Below are positions 15,701-27,700 of a stretch of DNA of 28,069 nucleotides, piece after piece. The stretch is from positions 1 through 28,069 of the forward strand of contig CAYGZM010000040.1 in assembly GCA_964354365.1 (NCBI GenBank). Reading direction: 5' to 3'. Source of the stretch: CAYGZM01 sp964354365 (lineage in GTDB: Bacteria; Planctomycetota; Phycisphaerae; Sedimentisphaerales; Anaerobacaceae). Made by a program: the position numbers and the translations under genes. Each line of letters begins with the position of its first letter. Positions within the stretch are counted from its first letter, which is position 1. Below the pieces are notes generated by a model. That model was not told where the DNA came from. It saw nothing but the letters and a program-made list of their open reading frames with translations, and searched no databases.

Positions 15701-18700
15701 TATCCAACATCTCGTGAGCATTGGAGTACACTGTTACCTGGTCGGTCGTGTCGTAAACGGCGCCAACTGAAATCACTTTCGATATCGCCGCAGGCCACGA
15801 TATGCCCAACCCCGGGAATCCATCGTTGCCGGCCGCCGCAAGTATAGTAATACCAAGCCCAACCGCCGTATCAGCCGCATGAGTAGCTGCCGGAGAGAAC
15901 GCATCGGCTACGTGCGAATCGTTGAACGGCAGACCCGGAATTCCGACACTGTTGGTGATAACCTTGATTGGGTTGGCAGGATCATCGTTCCGGTGCGTTA
16001 CACACCAATCCCACGAAGCGATCAGGCTATCAGTGAAGGCCTGGAACGGTGAGGGCCCCGGCGTCCCAATCCACGTTATCTTCATGGCATATATCTTGGC
16101 GTTCGGAGCAACACCGCCGATGTAGTCGCCGAATTCGCCGATGGAACCGGCCGCAATACCGGCACACGCCGTCCCGTGCGCCTCCAGACCCATGAAGCCG
16201 GGCACCGGATCAGGGAAGGGATCACGGTCATTCGCACCGAAATCGTAACCGCCGATGACCTTGCTGTTCGGGAAGCCGCCGCCGCCTAAGAACGGATGCC
16301 TATAATCAACGCCCGTATCAACCACGGCGATAGCTATGCCCGTGCCGTCATAGACTCGACGCACCTCGGAAGCATTCGCCAGGCTGATCGCCTGCCGCAG
16401 CATGGGCTGAACCAAACGAACCGGCTCGACGTGCGCCACCGCAGGATTGACCAGCAGCCTGTTAAGACCACTGAGTGTGACCTCGCCGGAGAACGCCGAG
16501 ACGTTCTCATACGTATGTCTCGACACGAACTCGGCTGGAGTAAGCGACGACATCACCACGGAGCGGCGCCTGGCAATTTCGGCCCGCAAAAAGCTCACGG
16601 ACTCGGGCAAATCCCAGTTTGTCGCCGCCCGTGTCTCGGAAGGATCAACGAGAGTCACGATAATCTTGACCTTCGCCTGGCCCGCGTCAAACTGGCTGTA
16701 AATACTCCGAGCGTCCACAAGCTTCGGACCGCCGGCGCCGTCCGGCGCAGCGCCCGTGCCGCTGCTGCGACCGGCGCCCTCAAGACTCAGCGCATTCGGA
16801 TCGAAATGCGGACCGATGTCCGTGTAGGTAATCGTAAGCTGCGACTGCCTCGGCTCATAGAGCGAGCCGGCGGCAACCGCAACCTGAGCACCGTCACTGG
16901 CGAAGTTGTCCCAGATAATCGAGTTCATGACATCGACACTGGTCTGATACGAGCAGTACAAACCGCCGCCCAACCCTGGACTTGAACTGATACTGCCGCT
17001 GACAATGTTGTCCGAAATAGTACAGTTGGATATCATCAGCCCTGCAAACCAGTTCACGGAGACGCCGCCGCCGTCGCGACTCGCCCTGTTCCCGACCAGC
17101 AGACTGTTGTGCAGCAGCGGGCTGTCATTGAGCACCTGATCACTGCCGGCGTAGTAGATACCGCCGCCGGAGGCGCTTGCTACGTTGTCCACAAAAATGC
17201 TGTCGGCAATATCAACCATCGACGAGAGCGAATAGTAACCACCGCCCTGGCCGAATATCAAGCCGGGGTCGTACACCGGGGGAGCGTTGGGCCCCGGCGA
17301 AACAAAGGGCTCGATAAATGCGTGGTTCCTCGCGACCGTCGTGCCCGTGATCGTCCCGTTCACATCCGTCGCATACAGGCCCGCTCCATGGTACGCCGTG
17401 CTGTCGCTTATATTGCAGTCGGTTATGGTTATGCCCGCGTTGGACGAATAAATTCCGCCGCCGACGCTCGCATCGCCGCCGGCAATATTACAGTCAATAA
17501 GCGTCATCCACACGCCGTCTTCCACCGCTATCGTCCCGCCGTAGCTGACGTAAACGTCTTCCGGAGCGTTGAGAATGTTGTACTCGTTCGGATCGAGAGT
17601 CTTGTCCGCCGTGTTGCCCCTGAAGTTGCAGCCTGCGAATTTCGGCTTACTGCCGGCAGACGCATAAACCGCACCGCCGAAGTTCTCAATCGTCATCCGG
17701 ACGTCCGGCGTCGGCCATGGGGTGCCGCCCAGGCCCGAAAGGCCGCCGTACGTATGGTTGTTCACAAAGTTGCAGTCAATAAACTGCGCATCACTGTCGT
17801 TCTCGATATAGACCGCGCCGCCGAACCCGCTGTACTTCCAATAGTCCTTGTAGTAGCCGCCATAATAGACCGGGTACCCGTCCACGTCGTACGGACCCCA
17901 GGACCACCCGTTCCACCAGTCCCAGTTCGGGAATGTCCCCGGACCCGTCTCCTCGCTCGGAGACCACGTGTAGCTGCCACCGCGCCCGCCGTGAATCGGC
18001 GGGGAACCTGTATCATTGCCGCCGTTGCCGCCGTTGCCGCCTCTGGCGAAGCAGTTAACGAATGAGCAGTCAGTGAATATAGGATTACTGCCGTACCCAA
18101 TATATACCGCGCCGCCGTAGGCCCAGCCTGCCCAGCCGCCGTCGCCGGCCGGCCAGGGCTTGGTGGCTCCCACAGCGCCGTCGCCGCCTGTGACCGAGCA
18201 GTCTATGAACAAGCAGTTCTGGACAATAGGCGAACTGTTATACATCGTCATCGCGCTGCCGTTGACGCTCACACCGTTTTCGCCGTCTCCTCCGTCAACC
18301 GGGTCCCCGTCCATGCCGAACCAGTTGTTCTCTCTGAACACGCAGTTGCGAATCGTGGGTGAAGAGAAATTGATATTCATTCGGCTGTGCGTGATAGTCA
18401 GGCCGTCAATGGTCGCCTCGGTATCAATAGTCGATATCACAAAAATCACGTTGTCGAAGACCGTCGCCGCAACCGAGCACGGATCGTCCGGATTCGAACT
18501 GGTAAGAGTAATACCCTTATCGATCGTGATAATAATCTCGGGAGCCGGATAGCCCGCATAAGGCGGGTCCCAATTCCCCGTCGGCACAACAACAATATCG
18601 CCGTCTTCCGCCTCATCGATACCCCTCTGGATCGAAGTATAGTTCGGCTCGCTGCCGACAACAATGACCCTCGGCTGCTCGAACCCGACCGTCACATCGC

Positions 18701-21700
18701 GGTCATGGAGCATAACGACGAAATTCGTATTGGCCTTCGACCAGTCATCCGCCGTGCCCGTCCACCGGCCGACGCGATAACCTGCCTGCGGAGTTGCAGT
18801 CAGTGTCACCAGACTCCCGGAATAGTAAGTCCCGGCGCTCGGATTGACCGTCCCGTGCGAATCCAGCACCGTAACGCCCAGGTCAAACTGCGGCATCGTC
18901 GTATGCCTGCCGAAGTGATAACCAAGATCAACGATGCCGGTATCGAAAGCACCATCCGTGCGGGTCGTGCGAGTGAACAGGCCCAAAGCAACAGCGTTTC
19001 CGCTGCCGGCATTCACCGCCGGGCTGTTGAGCATCTGACCTGCGGCCGTTTGACTGAGGTAGTGCGCGCCCAACGGACCGGCCACGAACAGCGGGTCGGC
19101 CGCCTTATTTGTCGGATCAAGGGCTGGTCCGCTCGATTTCGCGGTCTGCCCGGTAACAGAATCCCAAATGCCGTAATCACCGTCCGGGTTGTTGTTGAAC
19201 AGGCAGTGCTTCACCACGTCGCCGCCGAGGTCTTCTTCCGCTATTGCAACCTTGTTGCAGCTCTTGAAGATCGAGTCGCTGATGACAACTTCAGAGGTCC
19301 AGTCGCTGTACACCGCTCCGCCGAGGTTACCCGACGAGTTGTCCGCAAACGTGCAGTTCTGAATCTTGGGCAACGCATAGACAAGGCTGGAAACCGCACC
19401 GCCTGCCGCCTGGGCCGAGTTGCCCGTCAACAGACAGTTCTTGATCTCGTGTTTCACGTTGCCGCCGTAGAAGACGACCGCACCGCCGGTCCCGTTGATG
19501 CTCTCGACCTTGTTATTCTGAAGGACGCAGTTCTTAATGACCGCCTCGGTATCCGTAAAGACGGCGCCGCCGCCCATGCTGACGCTTGCGCTCAGGTCGA
19601 TCCAATGCGCCACGCCGAAACGCCCAATCATGTCGAACAGCCCGCTGGCGCCGCCCGCCGTGTAGCTCGGAACAAGCCCTATCCCGATTGCCGCCGTCAC
19701 AAAGCCGCTGCTTGTATCGAAACCGCTGGCGCCCAGGGCCGTGTTCGAGTTTATATATCCGCCGGTCAGCGAAGCGACGCCCGCCGTAAAGAACAGGGCG
19801 CCGCCGCTCTTGGCCGTATTGTTCACAAAGTAACAATCAGTGAATGCGCCGTGGAAGTCCTGCATATGCACGGCGCCTCCGTATGCGTACAGGCCATCAA
19901 TCGCCCTGTTGCCGACAAAACCGCACGACTCGAAGGTCAAGCTCAGTATGACCTGCGTATTGGGGTCAAGCGTGTTATAATAGGCCTCGATGGCGCCGCC
20001 GTTCCCGCCGGAGTCATTTCCGGAGAATGAGCACCGCCTAAAGTCGGCGTCACTCGCGCAGAACACCGCGCCGCCGTCACCGTATGCTGAGTTGCCCGCG
20101 AAAACACAGTCGTTGACGTCTGCGAACCCGCCTTCGGCCATGAAGATGGCCCCACCCGATACCGCCTCGGAGTTGCCCTCAAACAAACATCCGTCGATAT
20201 CCAGCATACACCTCGGCTCGCAATAGACCGTATTGCCCAGACTGCGTATAAATTGGCAGCTCTTCAATTCGACAGTGTTATCGGCCACAGAGTACACCGC
20301 CGCTCCATTGGTGTACAAGGGCAGATAAGCCAGAGTAAATGTTGCTTCGTCCACACCCAGGATCGTGTCGTAGGCGGCGTTCTCTACGAACACGCAATCA
20401 GTAACATTTGCATCCGAGTTATTATCGTAGTAGAGCGCGCCGCCGGCTATATTTACGAAGCCATAGCCGAAGCCCGGGCCAAAGTAATAGCTATAGGCAG
20501 AGCCGTCTGCCCCGGGTCCTGCTGGTCCGAGAGGCGCGCCGCGCGCCGCGCCGTCGCCCCTGGGGCCGCCAACCCCAATAGGCCCTGTCGTGGCAATATC
20601 GCCGGTGAAGTTGCAGTCGACGATAACGGGCACACTGCCGCCTTCGGCATAGATAGCCCCGCCGACGCCGCCACCGTAGCTGTCGCCGCCGTTGCCGCCC
20701 CAGCTCTCCAGCCCGTCGGTATCAATGTTGATGCCGCCTGCTCCGCCGGTGCCGCCCCAGCCTCCGCGAGCCGCATTATTCGTGAAGATACAGTTACTGA
20801 TGGCCGGAGAACTCTTGTCGAGACACGCTATAGCGCCGCCGTGCCCGATGCCGCTGCCATCGCCGCCGTCGCCGCCCCACTGGGCGTCACTGGTCGATAG
20901 CGATGCCTGCTCATCTCCGGTCAGGTCCTCGGGTATGTAATACCACTCCGGCTGTGGGGGCGTCGTCGGGACGCCATCCGCTCCCATGCCGCCGACAGCG
21001 CCGGTAACCATACAGTCGCGGATCACGCAATACGTAATTGTCGGCGAGCTGCCGTTCTCGCAGAGGATGGCGCCGCCATAACCGTCGCCAATCGCGTCCT
21101 TCCCGCGCTCAGCCCGCGGCTCGGAGTTGGCGTTGTCAGGATCGATCCTTTGATATGGAATCGGATAATAGACTGCATAGCGCCCCGTTTCACCGACAGG
21201 ACCGGTCGCAATACCATTGATGATGGTAAATCCGGTCACTACCGCCGTCGGCTCCTCGCCGCTGCGGAACTGGAAGGCGCGCTTCGGGTAGTACTTCGTC
21301 CCCTGGCAGTCAATAATCGTACGCGCGATGACACCCGGATCATCCGGGTCGATCGATGTCAGAGTAATGCTCTTGCCTGCAAAGTCAATGCCGTTCGGGT
21401 CGCTGATGTAGTGCGTCCCCTGGCCCACAACAATCTTGTCACCGCTCCGTGCCTGGAACACGGCATCCTCAATGGTCGGATACTCTTCGGGAACCTTCAA
21501 GATGCGGCTGAACACCGGCTCAAACTCAACGGTCATAATCCTGTGGCTGTTCATCGTCAGACGCAGGGTGCTGCGATTCCACTCAGGATCGCCCACCGTA
21601 TTGAGATTCCAGCCGGCCTCATCGTCCGCCGCAGTCCACGTCAGGACGCGATAATTCGGATCGGGCGTTGCAACAAGCGTTACATCCGTCCCGCCATTGA

Positions 21701-24700
21701 ACGTAAATGTCCCGGCGCCGGGCCCCTCGGCCAACGGCGCAGGACCGCCCAGATCAACCGTACCGTGTCCGCTGACGACCCTGATGGTCAAGTCATACTC
21801 CGGAGCCTGCAGGCGGTCACTGTAGTGGTAGCCAATATCAACTTTTCCACTGTCCACAAGACCTGTCGGGTTCGTCGTAAACGCAGCCATTCCGGCGCCC
21901 GCGGCGGTGCCGCTGCCGCCGTTCACCGCCGGACTCGTGCTCTGATTCAGATAGAAGGCTCCCAAAGGCCCGCTCACAAACAGCGGATTGCCGATCTTGT
22001 TCGTTGCATCGAGCCCGGTAGCGGTCTTGGTGGTGGTCAGCCCGGTTGCCTTGTCATACAGCCCGTAGTCGCCATCGGCGTTGTTGTAGAACACACTGTA
22101 TTTCACTGTCGCACTGGCCGGATTGCCCACGGATTCAACTATCGCGCGCCCGCCGCAGTCGGCAAAGATGCTGTCCGTAACAACCGGCTCACAGCTCCAG
22201 TCGCAGAATATAGCGCCGCCGTGCGTGCCGGCATCGTTCTTGCTGAAAGTACAGTTTCTAATGTTCGGCACCGCGTACAAATACGCTGATATGGCGCCGC
22301 CGCTGATCGTAGCCGAGTTGCCCGTCAGCAGACAGTTCTTGAGCAGATTCCTCATCGACGAGCCGTAGTAGTTGATGGCGCCGCCGGAACCGCTGACGCC
22401 CCTGGCGGCATTATCGCTGAGAATACAATTTTGAACCGTCGATTTCGTATCGGCAATGACCAAACCGCCGCCCATCTCGTAACCATCACCGCCGAGGGAT
22501 GAGTTGCCGCTTATCCGGCCGCCGGAGATTATCACGTCACCGAGTTTAAGGTGGAGACCGCCGCCGCTCGCAGCCATATTGTCAAGGAAGTAGCAGTCGT
22601 TGACCGTTCCGATGAAGTCCTGCATATGGACTGCGCCGCCCCAGCCGGTCGCACCGGTAATCGCCTGGTTGCCGAGGAAGCTGCTCGATTCCATAGTCAC
22701 CATCAGCGTCGAGCTGATGTTCGGATCAGACCCGGTATAGGGGAAGTACGCATCTACGGCGCCGCCGTTACTACCGGCCTGGTTCTCCGCAAACAAGCAC
22801 TCTGTTATAACAACGTCACTGTCGGTGCTAATGGCGCCGCCGGCGGAATTCGCTATGTTGCCTATGAACTCACACGCGCTGACAACCAGCGATCCAATTT
22901 CGGCCATTGAGATTGCGCCGCCCGCGGATGCCTCAGTGTTGTCCTCAAACAGACATTCCTGAATATCCACGGTGCAATTCGGATCGAAGCTCATAGCGCC
23001 GCCGAAGCTGTCAAAGAACTCGCTGTTGGCGATAAAAATCGCATTACCCACGCCGGAGGCCACTGCCCCGCCTCGGGTGCCCGCGGGACTTGGCTCATAT
23101 ACACGGGCGAGATAATGGAAATTGTCGTCGGCCAGGTTCGGGATGAACACCGAGTACTCAGGCAACACCACCAGGTCGTTACGCAGCAGAGTCTGCCGCC
23201 CGATGTATGCCCTGTTCCCGATGAACGTGCAATCAGTAAGGTTCGCGTCGGCATTACTATAGTAGATGGCGCCGCCGGCCAAAGCGCCGAGGCTGAACAC
23301 AGGCCCGTCAAACCCCTCAGCGACCACTGGCGGAGGAGGAGGATTCGTCGGTTCTCGCGGCTGCCCCCAGCCCGGAAGACCGCGACGACCGGGCAGACCC
23401 GTCGTCGCATGGTTGTTGGTGAACGTACAATACTTGATAATCGGCATGCTGTCATTCTCAACATAAATGCCGCCGCCGAGACCGTCGCCTATGCTCGCTC
23501 CCCCGTCGCCGCCGTTGCTTGCATAGCCCTCGTTGATTGCGATACCACCGTTTCCACCATCACCACCGGTGCCGCCTCGAGCGATGTTGTTTGTTATTAT
23601 GCAGTTCATGATAACCGGACTGCTCCGTCCACGAATGGCAATGCCAGCGCCGTAGCCGGTGCCCGTTCCGCTGCCGCCGTGGCCGCCCCACTGGCCGTCG
23701 TCAAGCTCCACCACCTCAGTCCCTGCGGGGAAAACAACTCCGGCCGTACCCCGCGCGCCGTTCCCACCATAGGCCGCCACAACGGTGTTCCCGGTAATCA
23801 CGCAGTTCATAATCGTGGGAGAGCTGGCGTATTCGCACAGAATGCCCCCGCCGTAAGCAACGCCATTGACATCCCGCCCGGCTTCCGCTCGTGGCGGGAA
23901 AGGCTCGGTAATTTCCTCTCTCCAAGTCGTTTCGTATGGCTGAGGCACCAGCACTCCGAAACGCCCCGGCAGCCCGATAGCGCCTACGACATAGCCACCG
24001 CGAATCGTGATGCCGTTCAGAACCGTATCCGGACCTTCGCCGCTGTGGAAGTGGAAGGCTCGCCGCGAGAAGTATCGGCTGCCTCCGGCGTTGACAATGG
24101 TCCGCGCCACAACGTTCGGATCGGTCGGATCCGTGGACATCAGAGTGATGGCCTTGCCCTGGAAATCAATACCGGCCGGACTCGTTACATTATGAACGCC
24201 TTCGCCGACAACAACAGCCGTACCACCATAGCCGGCGGCGTCAATAGCCTGCTGAATCGTCGGATACTCCATCGGGACCTTGATGATGCGCAGTATGTCT
24301 TCCTCATACTCAAGCACCACGGTTTCGTTGCTGTCCATCCTCACCCAGTTGGTGTTCTGGTTCCACGATGGGTCGTCAAGCGTTCCCGTCCAGCTCGCCA
24401 CTCGATAGCCTTCGTTAGGTTCAGCCGTCAGTTTTACGACCGTACCCCTGTTGTACCTAAAGACGTAAACGCCGTTGTCCGGATCATACAGCCGGTGGTC
24501 CGGATTCAGTGCGTTCGGATCGACCGCAATCGTACCGGGACCATCCACCGTAATCATCAGGTCATACTCAATCCCCCTCTGCGGATAGTGGTAACCCATA
24601 TCCACCCGGCCGCTGTCGGGAATCAGGTCGGTCCGCGTCGTGTTGTACTCGTCGTCCTCACCAAGACCCAGCACATCGGCCAAATTGCTTCCGGCATCGA

Positions 24701-27700
24701 CACAATTGCTGTCCACCAGCTGCAGATGCCCGGCGCCGATCTGACTGAGATAGTAATCGCCTAACGGCCCGGCCACGAAATTCGGGTCGTCCCATATATT
24801 ATTAGTGCCCGGATCCCACGGATCGTTCGGATCGTTCGGATCCAGCGGGTAATTCGGATCGTTCGGGTCATAGCCTTCGAGCACACAGCCGGCCTCGACG
24901 TAGATCGGAATACCCGTCTGCGCGATATCGAGCATACCGCCGCGGACTGTGAAGATGTACCGACCTGGAACAATGCTGTTCCGGCTGGCGTAGATCAGGC
25001 CCGTGGGGCTGCTGTTCAGGAAGTACCGCGAAACGCCGGAACCCGGGAACTCGTAGAATGTCCCCAAAATGCCCGTGCCGTTCGAGAAGCCGGCGCGTGC
25101 CGAATCACCGCCGAAACCGTTGAAGCCCCCATCCCAATCACCCGTCTCCCACGTGAGCGTCTGGTAGTTGAACTCGATATCGAAATCGCCGGGCTTGATG
25201 TCGGAACGGTCGATCAGCACCAGCTGGAAGCTGTTAAGCTTGTCAATGTTCATCCATGCGTATCCGACGTTCACCCAGTTCACACCGAACGCCTGCCGTC
25301 CGTTCACCATACCCTGGCCGTAGGTCGCCGGCGCACTCAGGAACGTATCGACATCCGCAAAAAACGGAGCGATGATCGCCGTGCCGATATTGCTGGTCAG
25401 GCCCGTCGGACTAAACGCCCACAGTGGCGCGTCGAAAGTCACATTTCCGTTCTCGTTCACGTACAGATCGTTGTATGTCACACCCATGTAGTCCACTGAG
25501 AATCCGATCGAGACCTGCCCTATTCCAAAGCCGAAGCCGGCCGGCAGCGCGTCCAAATCGAAGCCCGGTCGCAACACCGGCGCCACATCGGGCTCTATCA
25601 GATCCCCGACCTGGGCCGTCCGCAAATCAACGTCGCTGTTGATCACCTTGACCCGCGACGGAAGCGGATACACCCAGTCACCGCTGCCGACCGCGATCTC
25701 AGAGCCTTTGTTGCCCGCATTACCCCAAATAATCGAATCCGTAACGACCGCATTGGCGTCATACGAGCAGTACAGACCGCCGCCGTAGGCCGCGACGCCA
25801 CTGAGCAGGTTGTCCGCAATCGTGCAGTTCGAAATCAGCAGTTCATTCTGCCAGTTGTTCGAGACGCCCCCACCGTCACGCACCGCTCCATTGTTGGAAA
25901 TCACACAGTTCCACAGTTCCACCGTCTCGTATTCGCCGCCGGCAAGATAGACACCGCCGCCGGAGCTGCTCGTCCAGTTGCCGCTGATATCACAATTGGC
26001 AATCAGCGTCGGACCGGCGAACGAGTAGATACCGCCACCCTGTCCAATCCCGGACCTGTCAACATAGGGAACGATAACAGTGTTCGGATCGTTCGGGTCC
26101 CCGCCCGGTATCGGCGGAACGTTCGGATCGTTCGGATCGATGGTCCAGTAGTCATACAAGGTGACGACGCGAGCGGCGTCATTGTACTTGATTGAGCAGC
26201 CCACAATCTCGGAGTTCAGAGACTCCATGCTGAACACGGCGCCGCCTCGAACAGCGGTATTGGATACAAGGTTACAATCCACTATCGAGATGTCGTTCGC
26301 CTCCGTAAAGTATATGGCGCCGCCGTCTTCGTCCGCATTGTTCCCTGCGAAAGTGCTTCCTGCAACCGTGCTTATGCAGTTCGGCTCGAAATAAATCCCG
26401 GCGCCGTTAACGGCCGCGTTATCGTTAAAGTCGCTGGCAGCCACCGTTATCGAGCTGTCACGGTCGCAGAGAATACCGCCGCCGTCCCCGGAAGCGGCGT
26501 TTGCGATGAAGTTGCAGTCGTTCACTTCCGCCACGCATTGGGCGGTATAGTAAATTGCGCCGCCGTCGGCCCCCGTCGCGTTTCCGACAAGCTCGCAGCG
26601 ATTGAGTATGGATATGCTGCCGGTATTGTAGAAGAAGCCGCCGCCGTTGAAGCTCGCATAGTTATCAACAAATTCGCAGCCCACAAACAGCGCGTAGCTG
26701 TCGGCGCCGCAGTAAACCGCACCGCCGGAGCCGCCCAGCGCAGCGCAGTCCGTGATCAGGCACCGCTCAAACGTCGGCGCACTGTTCACGTCCACGTACA
26801 CGCCGCCGCCGCTTCCCGAAAACGCCACAGAATTATTAACCGTAACATTCCTGAAGGTCGGGCTGCTGTTGGCGTCAACGTATATAGCGCCGCCGTTGCC
26901 CGTGAACACTATGCAGTCGCTGATATCGACGTTCGCAATTATCGGGCTGCTCTGCGGCCCGACATATATAGCGCCGCCCGATTCACCAAACAGTCCGCCG
27001 TTGACTATAGTAAAGCCGTCCACAACGCTGCCGGCGTCCTCTCCACCGCTGAACGTGAACGCACGAACACCAAACGGACCGTCGATTATCGTCGCAGCTA
27101 CAACGTTCGGATCGTCGGGGTTCGTGCTGAACACCTTGATCTCTTTACCGCCGAAGGTTATGCCGCCGTCATAAGTGCCGGCCGCCACAATAACAGTGTC
27201 GCCATTCTGCGCCGCGTTCACCGCCTGCACAATGGCGCTTCCGCCGCCCGAAACCGCAATTTTCTTCGGCCGTCTGAACTTCGCCACAAAGAGCTGATTC
27301 GAGTCCATCACAACCTGGAGGTTCTTATTCGTGGCGATCAGAACGTCGTTCACATCGTACCAGCCCTTCAGATAGTAATCCGGGTCCCCTATCGCCCTGA
27401 CCGTCAATTCCGTGCCCTCATAGTACCAGCCGCTGTTCGGATCGACTCTGCCGTGGATGCCCGGATCGTTGGCGTCCTCCACCACAATCACCGTCAGCTC
27501 GTACTTGGCGACACCGGCCTTGTGGTGATAACCCATATCGACCGTGCCCATATCGGTTACACCGTCTATCCGCGTCGTGAGCATCGACATGCCGGCAAAA
27601 ACGGCAAGTCTGCTGCCGCCGTCAACGCAGTTGCTCTCGACCGCCTGACCCGCTCCAAACTGACTCAAGTAGTAGTCATAAATGAAGTTCGGATCTTCCT

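Noticed and set aside
13236..15770. Long plus-strand open frame (844 codons) antisense to the giant gene, with several others at 18387-20030, 23115-24764 and 26538-28013
   Set aside because: They lie fully opposite a long minus-strand frame with clear domains. The products are Arg/Ala/Val-rich without recognisable motifs. GC-rich repetitive codons of the giant gene simply leave few stops on the other strand.
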